In this document: positions 1-7,458 of the stretch, piece after piece
How the letters are laid out: each line of letters opens with the position of its first letter
Position numbering within the stretch: position 1 is the first letter of the stretch
Assembly: GCA_020026335.1 (NCBI GenBank)
Contig: JAHHQO010000005.1
Coordinates: 1-64,000, forward strand
Reading direction: 5' to 3'
Length of the DNA: 64,000 nucleotides
DNA from: Alistipes sp.
Lineage (GTDB): Bacteria; Bacteroidota; Bacteroidia; Bacteroidales; Rikenellaceae
The notes under the pieces: model-generated
Told to the model about the DNA's origin: nothing
The model's database searches: none
The model's input: the letters and a program-made list of their open reading frames with translations, nothing else
Translations under genes and position numbers: made by a program

Positions 1-2160
1 GACACCTGTTTCTTGTGAAGCGGACTGGGATCGTTTTAAATGATTTCCCGACAAGTTGCGATAGATAAATACTGCATGACAAAGTAAGGTGTCGCATATA
101 CTCATGGCAATGGAATAGTCAAACTTATGGCAAACCAGTTGTATCGTCTCCTCTGAAGAAGATTTGTAAAGGATATTATCTAAATTTCGGACAGCGGTCA
201 ACACCATCATTATACGATAGGCTATTAGTCCCATCCGTCGAACTACCCCCTGCATCTTGTTATCCACTTCGTCACAACACTCTTCATTTACCCGACTGAG
301 GTATTCTATAAATTGTTCTTGTAAATCGGAGGGAAGAGAGAATGAATAATTACCTTGACGCACAAATTCCTCCTGCAGATGGCAGAACTTCTCCCCCAAC
401 AGTTTGAATAAGGCGTTTTTGGATTGGGAAATATCACTTGTAGCAAACACATTTCTTATACCTCGTTTGAAAGGGATGATATAGAAACAAAAACGGCTCA
501 TCAAACCATTCTCTGCATCAGGGATCAATCTCCTAACTTGTTCTGGAGTTCCAGCCAAAGTAACAGAAACTCTCGGATTAGCCACTTCGCAATATTCCCT
601 GTCCTTGCGACGGCTCAAACTGACCAGTTCATGGTGAAATGCCTTTCGCAACACATCGGAATAGTTACCATAGTCCGACTTCAAAGTCTGGCTTAATGTG
701 TCACCTTCCGATTCAAATAATAGTCCGACACCATCGTTATCTCCCAATATCTTCAGGAAAGAACTTGCACTACTATTGGCAGGAATAACAAGCATTCGCA
801 TGGGCGGTTCGGTCGGCATAACCATACCACCGTCTTTCTTGCCTTTGATAAAGGTATTCATCGCTTCTTTATATTCCTGTTCCAACCGCTTTGAAAGTTT
901 ATGCAAATTACGGTTGATGGGGGCTACAAGTTCTCGGCATAGGGTCAATGCTCCTTTTCCCATACCAGCATCAGCTACAACAAACAGATAAAGGTTGGGA
1001 TAAACAATACGCTCATCATACACGCCACAAACATTGGGGAAGCATACAGACAGGCACACAATGGCTCCAATCAATATCGTATCACGGTCTTCCACTGATA
1101 TGGAATTGTTGACAACCTCATTTAGAAAAGGAGGAAGATGCTCATATACACTTTCAGGGAATGCAGGAAGCTCTTCATCGGACTTTATCCATTTACCCGT
1201 TTTACCATTTTGGATATTTGGTAAAATGGATAAATGGTCTTTGTTGACCGGAGCCAGCGAGATTCCGGCTTGGTTTGCCAAATGGAAGAAAGAACGAATA
1301 GTAATGCCTTGTCCTTTGGATTGCAGACAATGCGTATATTGTTTGTCTGTCTCACTCCATTTATAAGTGGGATAAAACCTGCTGATGCGGTGATAATACT
1401 CCCGTCCATTTTCTCCCAATCCGTCTACAAGGGCAAATCCCAATTCCAACCAATCTTTATAATTGGGTGCTATGTCAACAGATCGCAGCTCTATCTCTCG
1501 AACGATGCGTTCCACATCTTCCTCTATCGTATGATCCACAGAGAGAATACTCGGTATATGTGATTCCTGTATTTCAGAAGGGACATTCTCCCAGTCTTGG
1601 GCGGAAAATATTTTCTTCGACATCCTCTTTGTATTTAGGGTTAATATATGCTTGTGGATCGTGGGGCAGAAAGCATGAACGAGCCACATCGCTGCCAGAC
1701 ATATCCACTAATGGCAATCCTGTGGCTTTGATGCAGTTGGCGACAGACTTGAAATATCGGGAATGTTCCCATCCCTTCAAATCTATGGGTATTATCCACT
1801 TCAATCCATTACCGGACGGACTGACAAATAACAGTTCCGTATCAAAATATTCATGATGGAGTAACTGTTGCTTTAATCCTCCACATGATCAAAATCCAGG
1901 CACATCAGCCCAGAGTGCATAATCAGTTTCTTTTCATTCCGTTTGCGAAATAATCCCGAAAAAGTACAATAGTCAAAATGCGTAGCTTTATATCTTTTGG
2001 CTTCGGAAGAAGACTGAATCAAGCGCAAGGCTTCGGTTTGCGATTGAGCATAATGGCCAACGATATACCGATACACGTCCACAATACCTACTGCCCTTAT
2101 CGGTTCGATATTTTGAATAGGCTTGCGAAAAAATGAAAAGCAATAGTCTGTTGTTTCCAT
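1..2160 (-). pseudogene. VirE-N/DUF3987 mobile-element replication-type protein, broken by two frameshifts, 3' end outside window
   Basis: The N-terminal part (2160 down to ~1873, METTDYCFSFF...) resembles the VirE N-terminal/BT4734-like domain and the rest resembles DUF3987, a fusion common in Bacteroides mobilizable elements; its exact role is not established. The frame hits a stop at 1873-1875 right after CLDFDHVED. Reading continues sensibly in another frame (LKQQLLHHEYFD...MKWIIPIDLKGW) down to ~1610, where it must shift back (IFSAQDWENVPSEIQ). From there the frame is open to base 1. A P-loop-like ADAGMGKG lies at about 950-975. The start overlaps the stop of the upstream HTH gene (TAATG). 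Two opposite single-base shifts suggest decay or sequence error; I see no slippery heptamer for programmed shifting. Confidence 0.7.
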
Positions 2161-2513
2161 TATCTGATAGCCTTTTTAGATTCAACAAATCGTCTGGCTT
2201 CTTCCATTAAGTCATCTTGCGTCTTATGCGATTTGTTCTTCAGCCAATCATCTATCTCCGATTGTAGAAAAGCCAGTGCCTTGTTTATTTTATGTACGGG
2301 AATCTGTTTCGCCGATACCCATCCATAAACTGTTTGCTTGGCTGGATGCAATGGCAGATAAGCGCAAAGCTCGTCTATGTCCATCCATTTGGGTGAATTA
2401 CTTGCTTGCTTATTCTGCAAGGCATTTACTTTGGATTGTAGTGCTTCTACGGACTCAATCAGGTAGGACAATGCATTCGGCATTTCCTCCAACGAATTTA
2501 CTTTATAAGCCAT
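2160..2513 (-). CDS. excisionase-like helix-turn-helix protein of the mobile element
   Basis: A 117-residue protein. Residues ~15-40 look like a short coiled coil (SLEEMPNALSYLIESVEALQ), followed by an HTH_17-type winged helix (WMDIDELCAYLPLHPAKQTVYGWVSAKQIP...DDWL). Such proteins are common in Bacteroides integrative elements, acting as excision or transcription factors. It overlaps the VirE-N/DUF3987 gene by one base, so the two are translationally coupled. A -7 element lies ~26 bp upstream. Its target is unknown; it could regulate excision, replication or its own operon. Confidence 0.7.
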   Translation of the reverse strand: MAYKVNSLEEMPNALSYLIESVEALQSKVNALQNKQASNSPKWMDIDELCAYLPLHPAKQTVYGWVSAKQIPVHKINKALAFLQSEIDDWLKNKSHKTQDDLMEEARRFVESKKAIR

Positions 2514-2538
2514 TTAATTTCGTTTTAAAGTTGATGCC

Positions 2539-2546
2539 GCAAAAGT
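2539..2546 (-). promoter_or_regulatory. -7 promoter element for the HTH/DUF3987 operon
   Basis: TACTTTTG on the minus strand matches the Bacteroidetes -7 consensus TAnnTTTG. A weak TTTA lies about 19 bp upstream in place of the -33 TTTG. It sits just 5' of the HTH gene start at 2513. Confidence 0.5.
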
Positions 2547-2561
2547 ATAGGGTTGTTTATG

Positions 2562-2820
2562 GGTGCTAAATAGGTGCTCGGATACCACTAATTTAGCACT
2601 CATTTACCACCAATAGATTTAAGCTTCATTAACGCGAGATGAATCGGGAGAGATAACGAAATAAGGATAAACTACCATTGGAACGAATACATCCTTTACA
2701 ATGGGACACTACCCTACAAAATACCCCTCAAAAAGCCGATGCTTCATGAGGGGTAAATGGTGGTAAATATATAATTGGTATTACATAAGTAGCTAGTGCT
2801 CAATGGTGTACATTAGCACC
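2562..2820. repeat. mirrored inverted repeats beside the integrase gene
   Basis: The gap between the integrase and HTH genes carries nested inverted repeats. GGTGCTAA (2562-2569) faces TTAGCACC (2813-2820), and ATTTACCACCA (2602-2612) faces TGGTGGTAAAT (2758-2768). A local pair GTGCTAAAT/ATTTAGCAC lies at 2563-2571 and 2591-2599. The mirrored arrangement resembles multiple binding sites for a recombinase, excisionase or replication protein. That reading is inference. Confidence 0.5.
2722..2755 (-). terminator. probable terminator of the integrase operon
   Basis: TACCCCTCA (2722-2730) pairs with TGAGGGGTA (2747-2755), giving a 9-bp stem. On the minus strand it is followed by TTTTG. It lies ~70 bp past the integrase stop. 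Confidence 0.45.
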
Positions 2821-2825
2821 ACGAA

Positions 2826-4088
2826 CTATAAATCCAAATTTTCTATATGTAGTGTATTAGCAGCTTTCTCTTTCTGTTCATTTACAAGATGCGTGTAAAT
2901 CTGAGTCGTTTTGACGTTTGTATGACCCATTAAAGACTTGATGGTGTATATGTCTACGCCATTCTCCAACAATAGTGAAGCATAACTATGACGACCACAA
3001 TGGAAGGTGATATGCTTCTTGATACCGGATGCTTCTATCCAGACTTTCAGTGGACGAGAAATCCAGAAAGCATCAGTCAATCCTTCAAAGACAAGTGTTT
3101 CCTCATCGTTGGGACGTGTGCCACATAATTGAAGTGCTTGTTGAATGAGTGGCTTATAATCGGGTCTTTTGGTCTTTTGCTGAATTACAACCGCCTGCCA
3201 TGTTCCCTTGCTTGTTTGCTGAATCTGTTTCCACTTCAAGGTCTGGATATCACTATGTCGCAATCCTGTAAGAATGGAGAACAAGAAAGCACGTTTCAAA
3301 ACATCTTCTTTGCAAGGAGTATCAACCAATTTTTGTACCTCATCCATGGTAAGCGCAACACGAGGTTTCTCAATGTTTGTTATACCCTTTATTTTTGCAC
3401 TGATATCCACGGTAAGATATTCATCAATGAATGCCTGTTTTAATCCGGCTTTGAGTATGGAGAAATAAGTGGATGCTGTATTTTGCGAAATCGTTCCTTT
3501 CTTATTGCCGCCCATCGGAGCTCGAAGAAAGAACATCTTGATGTCTTCAAGCAGTTTGACAGAAATCTCCTTGAAAGGAATCGGTTGTCCCTTCGAATAA
3601 ATCTTCAACAGTTCTCCCACGCGTCTCCAGTTGACAATAATCGAATCGGAACTGTTAGGATGCCGTTTGCTGATAATGCCATTGAAATACTTGATAAAGT
3701 CCTGTTCGCTTCGTTCATTCTGCGCTGCTATTTCGTTTTCTTTATCTGTGTAAAGAATAGCACTGTCGTATTCATGCTGTCGCAACTTACGCACATTGTC
3801 GGCATAGATACATGCCTCTTGATCTATCGTTGAACGGCATTGGATAATTCCATTCAAATCTCGCTTGGGCTTGTAGTTGAATGTTCCATCCGGCAAAATA
3901 CGTGCAATGGATGATTTATCCCATATAGGAGTGGATATGGTGCGATTGATAGATTCCACCACACGGCTTGCACGTTTAGAACCTCGCTTATAAACTGGGT
4001 ATGATTCTATATTTAGGTACCACTCTTCTTTATAATTCGATTTTCTGAGTTTTACAGTCACTTTGGTATTTGGTAATGCTTTCTTCAT
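2826..4088 (-). CDS. tyrosine recombinase/integrase of the integrated element
   Basis: A 420-residue site-specific recombinase of the Bacteroides integrative-element type. An N-terminal arm-binding region (~1-110) and a SAM-like core-binding domain (~125-225) precede the catalytic domain. The catalytic set is visible: R277 in TGLRHSD, H363/R366 in HCGRHS, H389 in LMGHT and nucleophile Y398 in QIYTH. Length and motifs are complete, so it should be active. It overlaps the upstream zinc-finger/HTH gene by four bases (ATGA). By analogy with related elements it catalyses integration and excision. The attachment site is not determined here, but the host-side neighbour is the dnaK 3' end. Confidence 0.93.
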   Translation of the reverse strand: MKKALPNTKVTVKLRKSNYKEEWYLNIESYPVYKRGSKRASRVVESINRTISTPIWDKSSIARILPDGTFNYKPKRDLNGIIQCRSTIDQEACIYADNVRKLRQHEYDSAILYTDKENEIAAQNERSEQDFIKYFNGIISKRHPNSSDSIIVNWRRVGELLKIYSKGQPIPFKEISVKLLEDIKMFFLRAPMGGNKKGTISQNTASTYFSILKAGLKQAFIDEYLTVDISAKIKGITNIEKPRVALTMDEVQKLVDTPCKEDVLKRAFLFSILTGLRHSDIQTLKWKQIQQTSKGTWQAVVIQQKTKRPDYKPLIQQALQLCGTRPNDEETLVFEGLTDAFWISRPLKVWIEASGIKKHITFHCGRHSYASLLLENGVDIYTIKSLMGHTNVKTTQIYTHLVNEQKEKAANTLHIENLDL

Positions 4089-4648
4089 TCTACTTCAGAT
4101 TTATATAGATTGTCTATTTCTTGTTTAGGTACATACACATAATTTCCTATTTGTCTTGAGGGAATGGAGTATTTTCTGACATGCGCCCATACAGAGCTAT
4201 CATTAATATGGAACTTCTCACAGATTTCTGTAATGGTATAGCAGTCCTCTGGCTCTAAACTGAATGTTTTAGGAAGAGGTTTTTCTTTCTCGGCTATACT
4301 TGCAGGCCTATTCAGGAAGAGCCGCTCCATTTCGGAACGTTTGATACGTGTGAGCCTTGTACCAATGTTGATGGAAGGAATTCGTCCTAATTTAATTAGA
4401 CGATAGAGGGTACTTCGTTCCACACCAAACATTGCAACCGCTTCCTTTACAGAGATGTATTCTCTGATGTCTGGTACCTGTTGGGCAACGGCTTCTAATT
4501 TGGCGTTTCTATCCTTTGCATCCTTTTTACGTTTCCAAGCCACTTTGCCACATTTAGGGGAACAATAATGGCTGTCGAGTGTCTTTGCGATAAATACCTT
4601 GCCGCAAACTTTACACTTCCTTTTGATTTCAAATCCGATTGTTGGCAT
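4085..4648 (-). CDS. zinc-finger plus double HTH (excisionase-type) DNA-binding protein
   Basis: A 187-residue protein. The N-terminus has a Cys4 zinc-ribbon-like knuckle (C12, C15, C29, C33). It is followed by two MerR/excisionase-like HTH_17 domains (about 62-110, ISVKEAVAMFGVERSTLYRLI, and 138-183, YTITEICEKFHINDSSVWAHV). It overlaps the integrase start, so the two are made together, which suggests a role in directing integration or excision or in regulating the integrase. Direct repeats just upstream of its start may be its own binding sites. Confidence 0.75.
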   Translation of the reverse strand: MPTIGFEIKRKCKVCGKVFIAKTLDSHYCSPKCGKVAWKRKKDAKDRNAKLEAVAQQVPDIREYISVKEAVAMFGVERSTLYRLIKLGRIPSINIGTRLTRIKRSEMERLFLNRPASIAEKEKPLPKTFSLEPEDCYTITEICEKFHINDSSVWAHVRKYSIPSRQIGNYVYVPKQEIDNLYKSEVE

Positions 4649-4713
4649 ATTATCTACTTTTAAGTGTGTATTAGTATGAATAAGTAGAATTTAGTTCCAC
4701 ATTATCTACTTTT
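4649..4713. repeat. direct repeat upstream of the integrase operon
   Basis: ATTATCTACTTTT occurs at 4649-4661 and again at 4701-4713, 52 bp apart. The first copy touches the start codon of the zinc-finger/HTH gene. The spacing is close to five helical turns, which would suit an operator pair. No function is shown. Confidence 0.45.
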
Positions 4714-4719
4714 TTGTCT

Positions 4720-4741
4720 TGTCGCAAATATGTCGCAAATA
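4720..4741. repeat. tandem 11-bp repeat
   Basis: TGTCGCAAATA is repeated immediately in tandem (4720-4730, 4731-4741) near the element/host boundary. It could be a recombinase or regulator site. Confidence 0.4.
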
Positions 4742-4792
4742 AGAGATAAAAAGGCACATAGAAAACACGTAGCAACCATGAACCCTATATAT

Positions 4793-4830
4793 GCAAAAAG
4801 CGTGTAACTCATTGAGCTACACGCTTTTGC
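4793..4830 (-). terminator. dnaK terminator hairpin next to the element boundary
   Basis: A long near-palindrome: GCAAAA, then GCGTGTA, then CTC-att-GAG, mirrored by TACACGC and TTTTGC, with one A/C mismatch. On the minus strand it follows dnaK and has a T-run inside the right arm. The A+T-rich element sequence begins just beyond it, so it may also mark the insertion target. Confidence 0.65.
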
Positions 4831-4861
4831 TTGTTATTTATTATATGTTTCTTTATCGGAA

Positions 4862-6757
4862 TCATTTGACTTCCTCAAATTCCACATCCTCGGGCTCCTG
4901 CTTTGCGCCACCCTGAGCCTGCTGTTGCTGCTGCTGTGCGCCGCCCTGCTGTGCCTGCTGCTGCGAGTAGATGTCCTGCGATGCAGCCTGCCATGCAGCG
5001 TTCAACTCCGAGATAGCGGTGTCGATAGCTGCCAAATCAGCATTCTTGTGAGCCTCCTTCAACTTGCCCAGTGCAGTCTCGATGGCTGCCTTCTTATCGG
5101 CAGGCAGCTTGTCACCGTAATCCTTCAACTGCTTCTCGGTAGCGAAGATGTTAGAGTCGGCAGCGTTCAACTTATCGACACGCTCCTTCTCCTGACGGTC
5201 CTTCTCCTCGTTGGCCTTAGCCTCGTCACGCATACGCTGAATCTCCTGCTCGGTCAGACCCGATGAAGCCTCGATACGAATCTTCTGCTCCTTGCCGGTG
5301 CCCTTATCCTTAGCCGATACGTTCAGAATACCGTTGGCGTCGATATCGAAGGTTACCTCAATCTGGGGTACACCACGGGGAGCGGCGGGAATGCCGTCCA
5401 AGTGGAAACGACCGATAGACTTGTTGTCACGAGCCATGGGACGCTCACCCTGGCAGACGTTAATCTCTACCGAAGGCTGGTTATCCGATGCGGTCGAGAA
5501 GACCTCGCTCTTACGGGTAGGAATGGTTGTGTTGGCGTCAATGAGCTTGGTCATCACACCACCGTAGGTCTCGATACCGAGCGACAGAGGAGTGACATCC
5601 AACAGAAGGACGTCCTTCACCTCACCGGTCAGCACACCACCCTGGATGGCAGCACCGATAGCCACAACCTCATCGGGGTTCACGCTCTTGTTGGGAGCCT
5701 TACCGAAGAACTCCTCGACAATCTTCTGGATAGCGGGGATACGGGTCGAACCACCGACCAGAATTACCTCGTTGATATCCGATGCGCTCAAGCCTGCATC
5801 ACGCAGCGCCAGCTTACAGGGCTCGATGGTCTTGCGAACCAGGTGGTCACACAACTGCTCGAACTTTGCACGGGTGAGCGACATTACCAAGTGCTGGGGA
5901 ATACCGTTCACGGGCATGATGTAAGGCAGGTTGATTTCGGTGGTTGTCGATGACGACAACTCGATTTTTGCCTTCTCGGCAGCCTCCTTCAAACGCTGGA
6001 GTGCCATGGGGTCCTGACGCAGGTCGATACCGTGCTCGGCCTTGAATGCCTCAGCCATGTAGTCAATCAACACGTGGTCGAAGTCATCACCACCGAGGTG
6101 AGTATCACCGTTGGTCGATTTTACCTCGAAGACACCGTCACCCAACTCCAGGATAGAGATATCGAATGTACCACCACCGAGGTCGTAAACGGCAATCTTC
6201 ATATCGCTGTCCTTCTTATCCATACCGTAAGCCAGAGCCGCAGCGGTAGGCTCGTTGATGATACGGCGAACCTTCAGACCTGCAATCTCACCTGCCTCCT
6301 TGGTAGCCTGACGCTGTGAGTCGGAGAAGTAAGCAGGAACGGTGATAACGGCTTCGGTCACCTCCTGACCGAGGTAATCCTCGGCGGTCTTCTTCATCTT
6401 CTGAAGAGTTACGGCCGAAATCTCCTGAGGAGTGTACTGGCGACCGTCGATGTCCACACGGGGAGTGTTGTTGTCGCCCTTGACAATGCTGTAAGGAGCG
6501 CGTGAGATATCCGAAGTTACATTGTCATATTTCTCACCCATGAAACGCTTGATGGAGAACACCGTGCGTTTGGGGTTTGTGATGGCCTGACGCTTTGCGG
6601 GATCTCCGACTTTGCGCTCGCCATTCTCGGTAAATGCTACTACCGAAGGTGTGGTACGGTGACCCTCCGAGTTAGGAATAACCACGGGCTCGTTGCCCTC
6701 CATAACCGACACGCAAGAGTTTGTCGTACCCAAGTCAATACCAATAATCTTTGCCAT
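4862..6757 (-). CDS. dnaK: molecular chaperone DnaK (Hsp70)
   Basis: A full-length 631-residue Hsp70. The nucleotide-binding domain carries IGIDLGTTNSCVSV (residue 4 on), VYDLGGGTFDIS (~190) and ILVGGSTRIPAIQ (~335). The substrate-binding and lid domains follow. A Gln/Gly-rich tail ends in the typical EPEDVEFEEVK. It refolds proteins in the cytoplasm with DnaJ and GrpE. Neither of those is adjacent, so it is monocistronic here. A hairpin follows the stop, and an inverted repeat overlaps the likely -33 element, suggesting stress control. Confidence 0.99.
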   Translation of the reverse strand: MAKIIGIDLGTTNSCVSVMEGNEPVVIPNSEGHRTTPSVVAFTENGERKVGDPAKRQAITNPKRTVFSIKRFMGEKYDNVTSDISRAPYSIVKGDNNTPRVDIDGRQYTPQEISAVTLQKMKKTAEDYLGQEVTEAVITVPAYFSDSQRQATKEAGEIAGLKVRRIINEPTAAALAYGMDKKDSDMKIAVYDLGGGTFDISILELGDGVFEVKSTNGDTHLGGDDFDHVLIDYMAEAFKAEHGIDLRQDPMALQRLKEAAEKAKIELSSSTTTEINLPYIMPVNGIPQHLVMSLTRAKFEQLCDHLVRKTIEPCKLALRDAGLSASDINEVILVGGSTRIPAIQKIVEEFFGKAPNKSVNPDEVVAIGAAIQGGVLTGEVKDVLLLDVTPLSLGIETYGGVMTKLIDANTTIPTRKSEVFSTASDNQPSVEINVCQGERPMARDNKSIGRFHLDGIPAAPRGVPQIEVTFDIDANGILNVSAKDKGTGKEQKIRIEASSGLTEQEIQRMRDEAKANEEKDRQEKERVDKLNAADSNIFATEKQLKDYGDKLPADKKAAIETALGKLKEAHKNADLAAIDTAISELNAAWQAASQDIYSQQQAQQGGAQQQQQQAQGGAKQEPEDVEFEEVK

Positions 6758-6862
6758 AATGATAATATTTTAATTTGTTTTTATTTCTAATTCTACCGGC
6801 ATCCTCCATCGGGATGACCGTCGCCACACATCGCTGTGTCGCGATTTCGAAACTTATTTCAT

Positions 6863-6895
6863 CAAAGGTCATACCAATTCCGAAATTCTGACAAA
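6863..6895 (-). promoter_or_regulatory. likely dnaK promoter
   Basis: On the minus strand TTTG (6892-6895) and GACCTTTG (6863-6870) are 21 bp apart. This approximates the Bacteroidetes -33/-7 pattern with two mismatches in the -7 box. The leader to the dnaK ATG would be ~100 nt. Confidence 0.5.
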
Positions 6896-6915
6896 ATGTC
6901 AGTCATCTGACAAAA
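6888..6915. promoter_or_regulatory. inverted-repeat operator candidate upstream of dnaK
   Basis: CTGACAAAATGTCAG (6888-6902) is a perfect 6-bp inverted repeat with a 3-bp centre. The half-site context TCTGACAAAA recurs at 6906-6915, 19 bp from the first. It overlaps the putative -33 box of dnaK, where a repressor or alternative factor could act. Confidence 0.55.
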
Positions 6916-6965
6916 CAAAGGCATAAATCGGGGTTTTTGCGTGATATTTTGGCAGGAGAAGGCAT

Positions 6966-7006
6966 AAAAAAAATTGCGGCAGAGTCGGAAAAACCGCTCT
7001 GCCGCA
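6966..7006 (-). terminator. terminator of the small HTH gene
   Basis: A 10-bp stem TGCGGCAGAG/CTCTGCCGCA (6975-7006), followed on the minus strand by a run of eight or more T (6966-6973). Confidence 0.85.
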
Positions 7007-7045
7007 TGGCTTTGTTACGATAAATTTATGTTTACTGATGCCCGT

Positions 7046-7300
7046 TTATTCGTGATGCTCGTTCTGTTCGCCCAAGATACGCATCGCCACGTCGAGAATC
7101 GCTGTGTCGTCCAAAGTTACTACGCCACCATCGGGTCCCGGTTCGAAATGCACGCCCACACACTCCTTCGACTCATGCTTGCCGCCAAAATAGTTGCGAA
7201 CAGTATCTGCATCTATACCTAACTCATCAGCAATACGTTGCGAACTGCCACTGGGCAATTTGTCCTTAATTCGACGCAACTCATTAAAAGTAATAATCAT
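7046..7300 (-). CDS. small HTH DNA-binding protein, conserved in Bacteroidales
   Basis: An 84-residue protein. Residues ~5-40 (ELRRIKDKLPSGSSQRIADE) form a helix-turn-helix of the type that reads DNA through GIDADTVRNYF. The C-terminal half (HFEPGPDGGVVTLDDTAILDVAMRIL) is strongly reminiscent of a family of small Bacteroidales proteins usually annotated only as DNA-binding. It has its own promoter and a strong terminator, so it is a free-standing transcript next to dnaK. Its target genes are unknown. Confidence 0.8.
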   Translation of the reverse strand: MIITFNELRRIKDKLPSGSSQRIADELGIDADTVRNYFGGKHESKECVGVHFEPGPDGGVVTLDDTAILDVAMRILGEQNEHHE

Positions 7301-7331
7301 ATTCGTTGGATTTTAAGTTGGTTCTACACAA

Positions 7332-7362
7332 CTAAATTACTACAATTTTTATAAATAACAAA
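7332..7362 (-). promoter_or_regulatory. promoter of the small HTH gene
   Basis: On the minus strand TTTG (7359-7362) is 19 bp from TAATTTAG (7332-7339), one mismatch from TAnnTTTG. It lies ~32 bp upstream of the start codon. Confidence 0.6.
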
Positions 7363-7403
7363 ATTTAAACCTAAAAAAACTCAACAACGAATAAGATTAC
7401 ATA

Positions 7404-7435
7404 AAAAAGTCCCATTCCAAAGAACGGGACTTTTT
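7404..7435 (-). terminator. terminator of the FKBP-like lipoprotein pair
   Basis: AAAAAGTCCC pairs with GGGACTTTTT around a small inner stem, just past the stop at 7459. The symmetrical A/T ends let it work on either strand. Confidence 0.8.
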
Positions 7436-7458
7436 ATATCTCAATAACTGAGGTCTAA

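Noticed and set aside
4862..4960. Gln-rich end of DnaK as an unusual repeat
   Set aside because: Such tails are normal in DnaK proteins and end in the usual acidic EEVK-type motif.
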